From NCBI GenBank assembly GCA_016748015.1, contig JAAOMT010000664.1, positions 428,786 through 492,785 on the forward strand: DNA of 64,000 bases, written 5' to 3'. Below the pieces are notes generated by a model. It did not search any database, was not told where the DNA came from, and saw nothing but the letters and a program-made list of their open reading frames with translations. Origin of the DNA: Geosiphon pyriformis (lineage: Eukaryota > Glomeromycota > Glomeromycetes > Archaeosporales > Geosiphonaceae). Below are positions 48,427 through 60,062 of the stretch, piece by piece. The translations under genes were made by a program, and so were the position numbers. Each line of letters starts with the position of its first letter. Position 1 is the first letter of the stretch.

Positions 48427-50580
48427 GTGGCAGAATCAGAAAGAATAGGAGCAAACCATTTAGGATTCACAAAATCCTTATTTCAATACTACTGTCAACA
48501 TTTGGGGTTAAACCACAATCACATATTAGTGGAATCAGCCTTCAATTTCTATGTTAATGAGAGAATTGCCTATCTGTTAGGAACACTAGTAAATACCAAG
48601 TCAGCAAGAGAAACTTTTTACAATGAATTAATTCAAAACACTAGCCTATCAACAAACCACAATTTTGCATCCATTATTACAAAAATCAATAAAGAAATTA
48701 AATATCACACCCAACAAAGATATCCAATTACATATGCCAATAAAAGAAAAAAAAAATTGCAAACACCAGCAGTAACACCCAAAAAGATACAACCACCCAC
48801 TTGAAAGAAAACCAGAGTTGAATTACCAATCAATCTATTATATTATTATATATCAAGAAATGCCATCAATATCTCCTTAGTAAACACATCTATATTAAAT
48901 ATAACATTAATCTTTGGACAATTTTCATTCCAAAGTAAACAAAGAAGAGCAGAATTGTTAAAACCATATGGCAAATATTTTGAAGGATTTAAATTGTGAT
49001 TACCAATGTCATTAGGATATTGATCACCACCACCACAACCCAATTTCAGAATTTCTGATCTGTAAAAAGTAATAGCATCAGACAAAAAAGAAGAAAATCA
49101 GAAATTTACTTACCAAAACCTGATCCCAAAAAACCCAGAAGTTGAAACCCCAAATGTTCAAATTCTACAAAATCCAAATTTAAAACATCCAGAAATCGGA
49201 ACTCCAAATATTCAAACACTGCCAAATCAGAACAATCAAAACTCTGATTTAATTAATTAACAACATATATCTTCAGAAATTGTAATTAATCAACCAGTTG
49301 AACTAATTGGCCAGCCATTACAACAACTGGATCAACAAATCCAACTATTACCAGTATCATTCCAACAACCCCAACCACTGTTTTAACAGCCACAACAATC
49401 TCAACTATCACCACAACAACCATTAAACTTGAATCTAATAGTCTATGTTTCAATCACCAAATTCAAGAAATTTACTGGCAAAGGGAACAATGCCCAAGCA
49501 TAGATCAATAATGTGACAAAAGCCATTACCACTAATAATTGGGATGACATCAAAGCACTTCAAGTGATCTCATACTTCTTACAAAACACTACCAATTTCT
49601 GGTATTAAAGCTTAATCAACAAACTGATCACCTTTGACGCATTCAAAACAGAGTTTTTGAGATACTTTAACAACAATAATAGTATTAATCACCTGGTCAA
49701 CACTTTTACCACCATAAAACAAGAGGAAACTGAAACAGTCACTACATATCTAGGATGCTTCCATAGAAACCTGTGTTAAATTCAGGCAATTCAAGCTGAC
49801 TATTTTACAGCATTACAGATTCTAAATCAATTTATTAGAGGTTTGCACAATAGCATTCTCCAATGTGTACATCTATTATACTCAGCAAACCTTCAAGCTG
49901 CAGTTACCAATGTCAGAGATTTTGAAGCAGCAGAATTAGAAGCCAACTATGCTCAAGCTGTTAATCTAGTAATGAATAGATTATCTAAATTGGATTCCAA
50001 ATTGAAACAATTCAGTAATTCAATCAATCAGAAATTAAAGGGATACTTAGCTGACAATCATGTAATTTATCAGTCACCATAATAATACAATAATGTAAGA
50101 AACACAAATTGTTTCCAAAATCAGTCGCATCCACTATCATCATCCAATCAGCCATGGCAGTTTAAGACATGTGTCTGTCACAACTGTGGTAAACAAGGCC
50201 ATATTTAAGTTAACTGCCATTTGTATAGTAACTTACAATCAGAAAATCAATACAAAAACCCTGATTGCAGATTTCAGATCCCAAATTATCATTCAAATTA
50301 AGACCAATATCAACCCACTTATCTGCCAATGACACAGCAGCTAATTTATCAACTACCAGTATACGCACCTCCAATCTATCAACCACAAACATCAGCAATT
50401 TACCAACCACAGCCTTAAGCAATCTATCAACTGCAGCCCCCAGTAATTTATCAACTTCAACCAATTCAAACACTATTTCAAAACCCAGCTCAAATAATAT
50501 CAGGCAACCCAAGATCCAAAATCACTCAAAACTGGAAATCAGCAATGGTTGTTCACCAACCAATTTCCAGCTTTTCACAA
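48427..50580 (+). pseudogene. Gypsy C gag
   Basis: It starts at GTG-GCA-GAA (48427) with no ATG. N-terminal blocks SLFQYYCQHLGLNHNH, YLLGTLVNTKSARETFYNEL and QTPAVTPKKIQPPT end at a TGA (near 48802) where Trp fits. A Pro/Gln-rich stretch follows, then the gag core (about 49440-50080) with FEAAELEANYAQAVNLVMNR. A CCHC knuckle CHNCGKQGHI-stop-VNC is at 50176-50217, broken by TAA inside. TGG at 49600-49602 is kept where A and B1 have TGA, while the next-but-one codon is TAA (49606-49608). Then Gln/Tyr-rich repeats. Confidence 0.82.
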
Positions 50581-50589
50581 CATCCAACA

Positions 50590-51200
50590 GAATTATGGTT
50601 GCAGAATTTGAGAACTGGGCCCACCCAAAATTCGAATTTCCAATACTATTTAAGTTTTCTGGTTATCCCAAAAGATGCCCAATTACACAACCCAGAATTC
50701 AATCAACAATTCATACTTACCAACAACATTTCACCAGCAATCATCATAGAAGATAAGTTACTCACCACTATATTTCCCTTTGAAATCAATAAATCTTCAG
50801 AAGTTTCATTGTTTAGTGGAGCTACTCTCGAAGAAAGACCTATAACCGCAATGTATACTAATGCCAAAGTTGATGGTCAGTTCATCAAACTAATCCTAGA
50901 TAGTGAATCAGCTGGCAGTATTATTATCAAGCAACTTATAGATTAATTAGGTCACCAAGTTGACCATGTTATCAGTATCAAAATTATTTTAGCTGATAAA
51001 GTGACAAAAACTCCTATTAGTGAAATAGACAATTTCCCTATTGAAGTCAATAGCATCACAGTACCAATCAAAGTTCTGGTTATGAAAGCTACTCAATACC
51101 AAGCCCTTGTTGGTAATAACTAGCTGTCTAAAACAAATGCGATGCTTGACTGGACAACACAAGAGTTGCAAATCAGTCAGAATGATCAATACATGTAAGT
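50590..51200 (+). pseudogene. Gypsy C retropepsin, active-site Gly lost
   Basis: Protease domain: LLTTIFPFEINKSSEVSLFS, AMYTNAKVDGQFIKLILDSE, SAGSIIIKQLID, then stops, IGN-like and WLSKTN equivalents. The active-site triad reads Asp-Ser-Glu instead of Asp-Ser-Gly (about 50901-50909), so it is inactive. A TAA at 50944-50946 cuts the domain; TAG replaces the Trp of DWLSK near 51121. Confidence 0.82.
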
Positions 51201-51559
51201 ACCAATGATATGCAGCCATTTCAGACCCAGCACTATGATGTGACCACTCATTAACTTCAAGAAAGAAAAAAAAAACTCATTTGGGAAGCCTATCAAGTGT
51301 TATGGGCCAAAGACAACTACAACAAACTACTGTCCATACTATTCTGAGATGACAATGGCAAAGGAAAACAAAAGGAGACAGAACTTACTTGGAATGCAGA
51401 CCAATTCTGAAAAATTGACCATGATTTAGAAGAACCACCAACTTGAAAATGAGATAAGAAGAAGAAAGAAAAAAAAAAAGCAAAGGAAGAAGAGCCACTA
51501 CCAACTGCCATTTATACTTCTTATATATATATATCACCACAACTATCTACCTATCATCA

Positions 51560-52332
51560 ACCAAAGCTCATATGTGTCAATTGTGGCAAAAAATTGTTAT
51601 CAATAGATGTATGCTGTGGTAACAATGAGGAATACCAAATGGCAACCAAGTTTTACTGTCATCTATGTATTATAGAATGCTTTGGAAGACCAAAACAAAT
51701 AGAAAAATGGGATAATGAATCCTGCTTGGCTTGTGGAGAAACTCTTTTAGATGAAGAAATATGGAATGACATTCCTAGACAAGAAGAAACATGCAACAAA
51801 TCATGTCAGTATACGATTCTTATAAGTAACTAGATAAAAAAAGGAACACTCATAAATACTGCCTGGAGATGAGCAGTCAAACATCTGGATAGATGTCCAC
51901 ACAACAATGACAAAATCTGGTAAATAGCACTTGCCAAAATCGAAGGAATGTCACCAGAAGAAATAAGAATAATTAAAAATAATCCACCTGAACCTATAGA
52001 ACTTGACTGGGACCCAGAACCAGTTATAAATCTCTTGAACCCAGAACAATTTCATGAACACTACCAAGAGCTAGCACTTACAAGAGAAGAACAGAAGCAA
52101 TGCTTAAAAGAAATCAACACTCAATTATATAACCACTGTTTGATTTCATGTAACTTTCAATATTGTAATGAGTGTGACTTTATTTACAATCTACCACCAT
52201 GCATGATCTACATGATCTCAGAAGAAAAAAAACCAATCAACAGCTGCATATTGAAATCAGAATCAACTTTCAATTCTGATTTAAACTCCAACAATGATGA
52301 CAACAAAAATAGCAGTTCCAGCTCTGTTTAGT
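51560..52332 (+). pseudogene. Gypsy C Cys-rich module and acidic linker
   Basis: Open pieces give LICVNCGKKLLSI (51572 on), KFYCHLCIIECFG, NESCLACGETLLDEEIWND and ETCNKSCQY, then, after stops at Trp and Arg sites, PEEIRIIKNNPPEPIELDWD, LYNHCLISCNFQYCNECDFI, and an Asn/Ser/Asp-rich end (about 52250-52332). Cys pairs: CVNC, CHLC, CLAC, CNKSC, CLISC, CNEC. Six pairs could make three zinc ribbons. The spacing agrees with B and D. Function unknown; zinc and nucleic-acid binding are guesses. Confidence 0.7.
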
Positions 52333-52451
52333 ATGACAATGGAAATAACAATAATTCAGACTCTAATTCAAATTCAGAAACATATATTGCACTCCTTAAC
52401 CTCACCAAGAAGCAGGAATTAAAATGGTTCAGTGATAATAATGAAGATATT

Positions 52452-53258
52452 ATGCCAGAATGTGTACATGATACTGATACAGAATTTGATCTGAGGTATT
52501 CAGGAAAAGATGCCATTAAATTGGAACCACATTCATGCATATGCATTGATCTTAAAATAGCACTGGAAATTCCAATAACCACTATGATTTAACTAGCATC
52601 TTGGAGTAATTTAGCAAAAAGGGGAATCAACATCAGAGGAAAAATAATTGATGCAAAATATATAAGAAATATTATTGCAATGCTACAAAATGATTCAGAA
52701 AAGACCTATATCATAGAGCCAAATGAAAAAATAACACAAGCAATATTCCTATCTTTGGTAAAAGTAGTTCAGCTAGTGTTAGTGGGAAATAGAAAAAAAC
52801 TAGGGATAACAGCAAAAGAGATATAGGGATTTGGATCAACATGTAGAATAGATATATCAGTTAATATGGCAGAGAAAAAAATTGTTAACAAAGGAGAAAT
52901 TATCTCAATTCATCAATCAATTTTCATTCTACTATATGACTAGTACATGTACACTATAGATAGAAAAGTGAAAAATCAAGTACAAATTTTTGAAGCCAAA
53001 CCAACCATTTGTGAATCAAGAAAAATTGGACTTGTTAATCTTCACATACCAGCCAAAAACCATAATTACATCAAAATTCCCATTTACAACAACACAGGAA
53101 ATATTGTAGAAATACCAGAAGGAATCATCATTGGATATCTAAGCACAAAAGTAAAAGACCAACCACCAAACTCTATTCCAGACTTTTTACAGCTTTGTGA
53201 ATATATTGACATTACATCACAAACAATCTATAAACAAAATGAATGTTATTTGCTTTAA
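52452..53258 (+). pseudogene. Gypsy C dUTPase and beta linker
   Basis: dUTPase motifs: HDTDTEFDLRYSG (motif 1, Gly to Glu change), LASWSNLAKRG (motif 2, altered), GKIIDAKYIRNIIAM (motif 3), PNEKITQAIF (motif 4), GFGSTCRIDISVN (motif 5, close to GFGSTG). Stops: TAA inside motif 2 region (near 52590) and TAG near 52825. The linker 52947-53258 is open with IGLVNLHIPAKNHNYIKIPI and IPEGIIIGYLS. It confirms that the dUTPase has the same place in the polyprotein as in B and D. Confidence 0.82.
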
Positions 53259-53389
53259 CCAGAACAATTAGAACAAATAAACATGAGAAATTTAGATCCA
53301 CTTCAACAGATGCAACTCAAGATGTTACTCAGCAACTTCAGTGACATTTTTACTAGCAAAAATGAATTTGGCAGAACTGATATCATCCA

Positions 53390-54680
53390 GCATTAGATTA
53401 AGATTAGAGATATAATGTTAATTAAACAAAAAGCATATAGAGTACTACCAGCCAGCCATGAAATCATTTGCCAAGAAATCAATCAGATATTAGACAATAG
53501 GCTAATTCAGCCATCAATGAGCCCATAGTCATCACCAGTAGTACTTGTCTGTAAAAAGAATAGAAAGATCTGCTTTTGTGTAGATTATAGAAAACTTAAC
53601 AAAGTTACTCATGGAAACAGCTATCTAACTCCAAGGATACAAGAGCTATTCAATGCTTTTGAAGAGAATAAATGGTTTTTAACATTAGATCTAGACAGTA
53701 AATACTGGCAAGTAGCCATGAGTCCAGCAGATAAAAAGAAAATGGCATTTACTACAAGAGAAGAAAATTTCGAATTTGAAATTATATCATTTGGTTTAAT
53801 GAATACACCAGCCACCTTTTAATGGCTGATGGAAATTGTTTATACTGATTTACTATGGAAATCTGTAGTTGTATATTTGGATGACACCAATGTATTTTCA
53901 AAAACATTTGATGATTATCTCCATCATCTACAGCAAATGTTTGAAAGATTAAAAAAAGCAGGACTGAAGCTAAATGCTACCAAATGCTTCTTTGGCAAGA
54001 CAGAACTGAAATTCTTAAAACATGTCATGAGCAAAGACATCATCAAAACAGATCCAAAAAAAATAGAAATACTCAAAAGCTTTCCAGTATCAACCAACTT
54101 GACTGAATTGAAATCATTCTTGGAATTTGCAGGCTATTATCACCACTTCATCAAAGATTTTTCTAAAATAGCTCAGCTGCTTAACCATCTCCAAACCAAG
54201 AATGTGAAATATGAATGGACAGAAACTCAACAAGAAGCTTTCAACATTTTAAAAAGAAAGCTTATTCAAGCTTTAGTATTGATTTATTCAGATCATAGTA
54301 AATCATTCATCATTACTACCAATACATTAGGTTAAGCATTGGGAGCAGTACTATTACAGAAAAGACTAAATAAAAGAGAACATCCAATGGCATATACCAG
54401 CTAAGATTTAACTTCAGCCAAGAAGAATTATGGAACACCAGTATTAGAACACTTAGCAATCTATTGGGCAGTTATAAAATGGAAGGAATACTTGAGTCAG
54501 AAATTTGAGATATATACTGATCACAAGAGATTGACTTCAATTCAGAAACAAAAATTTGAAGATGATTAACATGCAAAATAGAAAATAGCACTATCACTAT
54601 TCAATTACACAGTACATTATAAAAAGAGAAAAAACAATAGAAATGCCAATGGGTTGTCACGAATAAAACAAATTTGAACA
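53390..54680 (+). pseudogene. Gypsy C reverse transcriptase and RNase H
   Basis: RT: QEINQILDNRLIQPSMSP, FCVDYRKLNKV (about 53575-53605), TLDLDSKYWQVAM, FEIISFGLMNTPATF and the intact catalytic box Y-L-D-D at 53874-53885. The open frame 53829-54335 runs through the thumb (FLEFAGYYHHFIKDFSKIAQ). RNase H: FIITTNTLG, PVLEHLAIYWAVIKWKEYLS and IYTDHKRLTSIQKQ to about 54560. Stops include TAA and TAG at Gln and Trp sites (for example 53820 and 54333). The first RNase H Asp (TTDASG in the family) is Asn. Confidence 0.85.
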
Positions 54681-54829
54681 TTTTGAAACAAAAATACAAC
54701 AAAATCCAAACATTTGAACACAAAAATATAACAAAAAGATGAACACACAAAAATATCAACAATTTCAACACTATATAAATACCTAACAGTTCAAGAAGAA
54801 ATTATCTCAAAATGAACAAAACAGCATTA

Positions 54830-56130
54830 AACAACAATTAAAATATTTTATCACTCACCAAAATATACTTTATTGGAAAAACAGAAAAGATCTAAATCAA
54901 CCAACCAGAGTAATTACAGAGTTAAAAAAAGAAACAATATTGTTTAATATGTATTCAGATCCAATAGCAGAACATTTTCATAAAGAAGCAATCATAAAAA
55001 GAACCAGAAAAAGATACTATTGGCCATTAATGTATCCAGACATCATCTAATATATTCAAAATTGTGATGCTTGTCAGAAAAGAGGAGGAACAAAACCCAG
55101 TAAACCAATGAGACCAATCAAAGTAGGACAACTATTTGATTACATTAGAATTGACTTAGTTGGATCATTAACAATCACCAGTAGAGGCAACAGATATATT
55201 GCAGTAGCCATGGATTATCTTACAAAATAGCCAGAAGCAAAAGCCATTCAAAAAGCAGATGCAGAATCCATTGCCAAATTCGTTCATTAAGACTTAATCT
55301 GTTAACACAAATATCCAAAAAAATTATTATTTGATCAAGGAACTCACTTTGTAAATAAAACATTAACAAAATTAAGCCAAAGATTTGGAATCAAAAGACC
55401 ACTATTATTACTATACTATTTACAAACAAATGGATTAGTCGAAAAATTCAATAGAATATTGTGTGAAGCAATTGCCAAAATCAGCCAAGAAAATCAAGAT
55501 GAATGAAATTTGTTCATATCATCAATATTATTTGTTTATTGAACAATAAAACAAGACACTACACAAGTAATGTCATTTAAGCTAGTATATGGTAAAACAG
55601 CAATATTACTAGTTGAGATAGAAGTCAAAACATATCCAACAGAACCAATAACAAAAGAAAATTTCCAAAGAACATTGTTAAAAAAAACATTTGACTTAAT
55701 AAAAACACTAGAAAACAAATGGCAAAAAACAGCTGATAACTTCCAAAAGTCACAAGAAAAACAAAAAAAAAGACATAATAACCAATTACCAGATAAACCA
55801 GTTGAATTTAAGATTGGAGACAAAGTACTTTTACATCGTACCAAAGTGAAAAAACAATAGAATGAAAAATTTGACCTCAAATAGAACAGACCATTTCACA
55901 TAGAAAAAATTCTTGGAAATAAAGCTTATAAATTAAGATGAGACAACAAAATCTTAGTCAAAGCAGCATATGGTGATTGACTAAAACTATATTACCATAT
56001 AGTGTTACCATCCACCAGTAATATTTCACAATTAGAAGTACAGAGAATACTAGTCCAACCAAATGAGATTCCATAAGATTTGGAACCAATCATAATCATT
56101 GGACCAAAAACGTAAAATTAAACAATAAAA
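54830..56130 (+). pseudogene. Gypsy C integrase
   Basis: Zinc region HFHKEAIIKRTRKRYYWPL and NCDACQKRGGTKPS (54970-55100), core RIDLVGSLTI with first Asp (near 55150), LLFDQGTHFVNKTL with second Asp (near 55335) and NGLVEKFNRILCEA with Glu (near 55435). The C-terminal part 55570-55860 is open, with PVEFKIGDKVLLHRTKVKKQ. All three catalytic acids are kept, but stops at Trp, Gln and Arg sites (for example 55229, 55290, 55504) interrupt the frame. Confidence 0.85.
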
Positions 56131-56145
56131 AGAGTATATATAGAC

Positions 56146-56814
56146 ATGGTAGACGTGACAGAAAACTTCAGAAAAATGGAAATCACTGACAACATCCACT
56201 CACTAACACAACAACTCTTCCAACTGATTCAACAACAAAATATGGAAATTACTATCAATCAACAAACCATTCAATACCGAGATACCAGAAAGATACCCAA
56301 ATACAAAAGTCAAAAGAAAACAGAAAACACTATTGACAAAATAGTTCTGAAAATAAAATTAGCAATAGAAGAACCAAAAAGTGTCAGCACATATCAAGAG
56401 TTAACCAAAGAAACTTGGAAATGATGGATACACAAATTTCCAAGAAACTTTTGTTACTTTTACTTGGGATGACACTTGAACATTCAAAACTTATACACAG
56501 ATAAAACAAAACAATTATTTAACACAACAATACTGCAATAACTAGAACAATTTGTGGGAAAGAACAATTTGACTATAGAGGCAAGAGCCATTTATTGGCT
56601 ATATATAGAATTTCAAGACAGACCAGAAATATTACTTAATCCAGAAATAGGCTCTATTACAGTTAACCAAATGAGAAAAATAACCAATACTCAATTTGAA
56701 GAATTACAGAACAAGATAACACAAGTAATTCTCGAAAAAGAAGTTCAAGAAATACTCAAAGATAGAGAATTAGAATTAAGAGATTTGGAAGATCTTGATG
56801 GAGCTCAATATTGA
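56146..56814 (+). pseudogene. Gypsy C 3' accessory ORF
   Basis: ATG at 56146: MVDVTENFRKMEITDNIHSL, NMEITINQQTIQYRDTRKIP, TYQELTKETWK then TGA (56422-56424) next to a TGG, then FPRNFCYFYLG, a stop, and 56554-56814 with NNLTIEARAIYWLYIEFQDR, TVNQMRKITNTQFEELQNKI and a Gln-Tyr-stop end. About 220 codons in total. It lies after integrase and before the purine tract. No membrane segment. This is the best copy for a family search. Function unknown. Confidence 0.7.
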
Positions 56815-56829
56815 AAAAGAGGGGATTAA

Positions 56830-56959
56830 TGTTACTTATAAAATATAGAAAGTATATTAGCATATAAATTAGCCAATCAAAAATAGCTGAAATAAATATA
56901 GAATTTCAGGATTCTTTTCAAGAGAAATTGCAGGATTCCAGGAATTTCAGGATTCTCAT
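56830..56959 (+). repeat. 3' LTR of gypsy C, first 130 bp
   Basis: TGTTACTTATAAAATATAG start and the beginning of the GGATTCC array, cut at TCTCAT by the gypsy D LTR. The remainder should lie after gypsy D outside the window. Confidence 0.82.
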
Positions 56960-57910
56960 TGTTACTCATAGAATATAGGAAGTATATTATTATTAGCAAG
57001 TAGATATTAGCCAATTAGAAGTAGACATAGTAAATGTGAAATTCCAGGATTTCTCTTAGAGAAATTAGGAATTTCAGGATTCTTTGGCAAGGAATTGCAG
57101 AATTCCAGAATTTCAGGATTCCTCTCATCAGGAATCACAAGATTCCAGAAATTCCAGAATTCTTGCCACAAGGAATTGAAGAATTAAGGAATTTCAAATA
57201 TGTATATATAGCAGTTGTATTAGAAACAGAAAAAGTAAGAAACACCAAGAATCCTTAGCTTAGTTACTACAATTTTCAAATAAATAATTATTCATTATAT
57301 CAAATTCATTTTTCACTATCAACATTTTATGTTGATAGTAACTAATACTTAACTATACTGAAACAATAGCTCTTGATCATGGTTATTGACGGGATACTAA
57401 CTTGCAAATCGCCTTGGCTTATTTCTTATTTTCTCTTTTATCTTTTCTTTATTTTCTTTGTTGTCTACTAACTTGATTAAAGGATTTACTCTTGAAGGAC
57501 TTATGGAGGAACAAAACTTATTTAACTAATACTTACTCTTAGAGGACTTATGGAGAAATAAACTTGCTTAAACAATACTTACTCTTGGAGGACTTATGGA
57601 GGAATAAACTTGCTTAAACAATACTTACTCTTGGAGGAACTGACATCAAGAAACAGCACTAATATACACTTATGGAAGATATTGTACCAGGAGAATCATC
57701 AACCATCAAGCTAAGCAAGCAATTGATAAAACTACGGTTTCAGGAAACTACTGATAAACTGTTACCATTGGATCTCTGTCCATTATACAAAGAACTCAAT
57801 TGGAAAACCTTCAGATAAAATACCTTCAGATTATCATCATCACCAATCACTTTAAGCACCAAGTTATGGGTTTGTTATTCATGCGACACCCCAAAGAATC
57901 ACCTGTAACA
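56960..57910 (+). repeat. 5' LTR of gypsy D (951 bp, with internal tandem repeat)
   Basis: TGTTACTCATAG start, CACCTGTAACA end. It has the GGATTCC-type array (about 57030-57190), TATATATA at 57203-57210, AATAAATAATT near 57281 and a hairpin CTATCAACA / TGTTGATAG near 57320-57340. It is about 100 bp longer than the other LTRs because of the 46-bp tandem repeat. Confidence 0.87.
57484..57638 (+). repeat. 46-bp tandem repeat (about 3.4 copies) in the gypsy D LTR
   Basis: Units start at 57484, 57531, 57577 and 57623 and contain ACTTACTCTTGGAGGACTT then ATGGAGGAATAAACTTGC. The second and third units differ at only two positions; the first is more diverged. Not present in the other LTRs. Confidence 0.85.
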
Positions 57911-59900
57911 TTTGGTGCTCTCTGTAAGGTATAATCCTACAGAGAACCAGTGCCAACAACATTATCCAAACGTAGCAGAATCAAAAATTACAGAAGCTAA
58001 CCACTTAGGATTTGCAAAATCCTTACTTCAACAATACAGCCAACAATTAGGATTAAACAGTAATCACTACCCAGCTGAATCAGCCTTCAATTATTACGTC
58101 AACAATAAAATCACAGACTGTTTAGGAGAAACTGTTAATATCAAGTCAACAAGAAAAAATTTCTATACAGAATTATTTCAACACACCAGCTTACCAAGAA
58201 ATCACAGTTTTACCCCAATCATCAGGGAAATCAATCAAACCATTGAAAGATACATGCAACAACAATTTTCTATTACCTACACAGACAAAAGTAAAGGAAG
58301 AATACAAACACCAGCAGTGATACTAAAAAAAATACAGTTATCTAGTTGGAAGAAACACAGAGTAGAATTACCAACTACTTCATCATATTACTACACACCT
58401 GGAAGCGCCATCAACATTTCATTAGTAGACGTGTCCACATCAAATGTAACATCAACATTTAGAAGATTTCAGTTCCAAAGCAAACAACAGAAAGAAGACT
58501 TACTAGGACTATATGGTGTGTATTTTGAAGGATTTAAATCACGATCTCCAATGCCATCAAGAATTCAATTACCAATACCCCAACCAGATTTTGGAGCCAC
58601 TACTCTATAGGAATTATCAGAGGAAGAAGAAAAAAGAAGTGAAGATCAAGGATTCACTTACCAAAACCTAATCTCAAAAAACTCAGAATTTGGAACTCCA
58701 AACATTCAAACTCCACAAAACCCAAACATAAAAAATTCAGAAATTGAAACTTCAAATATTAGAACTCAGCAAAATTAAAACAATCAGAACTCTGATTTAA
58801 TTAATCAGCCAAATGTACCTCCAAATATCGTTATTAATCACCTACCAATTGATCTGATAGTTGAACCCATTCAGCAGCCATCTCAACAACCAAATCTGTA
58901 AATTCAACAGCCACAAGAACCACCTCAGCAACCACCACTGCAACAACAATTGCTACAGCAGCCACAACAATAACTAAACGTAAACCAAATGGCCTATGCA
59001 CCTATCACCAAGTTAGAAAACTTTACCGGTGAAGAAAACAATGCTTAAGCATAGATTAATGACGTCTCCAAGGCCATTATAGTGAACAATTGGGACAATG
59101 CCAGAGCCCTATAGGCAATTTCATACTTTCTCAAAAAAACTACCAATTCTTAATACCAGAGTTTAGCCATCAGACCACAAACATTTCAACAATTCAAAAC
59201 TGCCTTTCTGAGATATTTTAGCAACAATAACAGTATTAATCGTCTAGCCAATACTTTCACCACAATCAAACAGAATAATACTGAAGCAGTCACAACATAC
59301 CTAGGACACTTTCATAGAGTCCTATGCCAAATTCAAGCCATTGATGCCATGTATTTCACAGAACCCCAGATCCTCAACCAGTTTATTTGTGGCCTGTGCA
59401 GTAGCATTTTGCAACATGTACACCCATTACATCCAGCCAATCTTCAAGTTGCAGTCACACATGCCAGAGATTTCGAATCAGCTGAGCTAGAAGCCAATCA
59501 CACTCAAGCTGTAAATTTAGTAATGAATAGATCATCTGATTTGGATTCCAAATTGAAGCAAATCAGTAATACCATTAATCAGAAAATAGAGGGATACTTA
59601 GCTGACAATAGCATGATTTATCAACCTCCTCAATGGTGTAACAATCAGGGAAATGTGAATCATTTCCAAAATCAGTCACCTTTATCGTCATCATCCAATC
59701 AGCAGTAACAGCCAGAGATGTGTGTCTGCCACAACTGTAGTAAACAAGGCCACATAAGAGCCAACTGCAACACTTATAACTGACAATCAGGAAATTAACA
59801 TCGAAACCCTGATCACCAATTCCAAATCTCGAATCAATATCAAAATCAAGAGCAAAATTAAAACACTTACCTGCCAATGACACAGCAGCCAATTTATCAA
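57911..59900 (+). pseudogene. Gypsy D gag
   Basis: The frame is open from the PBS itself to 58610 but has no ATG near its start; the position equal to GTG-GCA-GAA in other copies is GTA-GCA-GAA. Blocks: SLLQQYSQQLGLNSNHYPAE, CLGETVNIKSTRKNFYTELF, SSYYYTPGSAINISLVDVST, DLLGLYGVYFEGFKS. A Pro/Gln stretch follows (58620-58980), then the gag core (58990-59700) with ARDFESAELEANHTQAVNLV, and a CCHC knuckle (CHNCSKQGHIRANC, about 59727-59770). Stops include TAA at 59151-59153 (Trp site) and TAG at 59111 (Gln site). Confidence 0.82.
57913..57930 (+). other. Primer binding site of gypsy D
   Basis: TGGTGCTCTCTGTAAGGT, two bases after the LTR; one or two transitions away from the B and C sites. Confidence 0.65.
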
Positions 59901-60062
59901 GCACCAGTATATCAGACCCCAGTTTATCAACCACAGCCACCAGCAATATATCAACCACAGCCATCCATAATATATCAACCACAGTCACAAGTAATCTATC
60001 AACCTCAAACCATTCAAATATTGCCCCAAAACTTACCTTAACATGGAACCCAAAGACCAAGA

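Larger units (their letters stand above)
47512..56959 (+). mobile_element. Gypsy C (plus), near full length, 3' LTR interrupted by gypsy D
   Basis: 5' LTR 47512-48364, PBS at 48367, internal region to 56829 with gag, protease, Cys-rich module, acidic linker, dUTPase, beta linker, RT, RNase H, integrase and 3' accessory ORF, then purine tract (AAAAAGAGGGGATTAA) and the first 130 bp of the 3' LTR (56830-56959), where gypsy D has inserted. The left flank is TTGT (47508-47511). All ORFs contain stops, yet the order is complete, which makes C the best map of the family in plus orientation. Confidence 0.87.

Noticed and set aside
56146-56814. Envelope gene
   Set aside because: Position after pol is right, but there is no signal peptide, membrane segment or Cys pattern of a glycoprotein.
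57484-57638. CRISPR-like array
   Set aside because: The repeats are directly joined with no unique spacers, inside an LTR.
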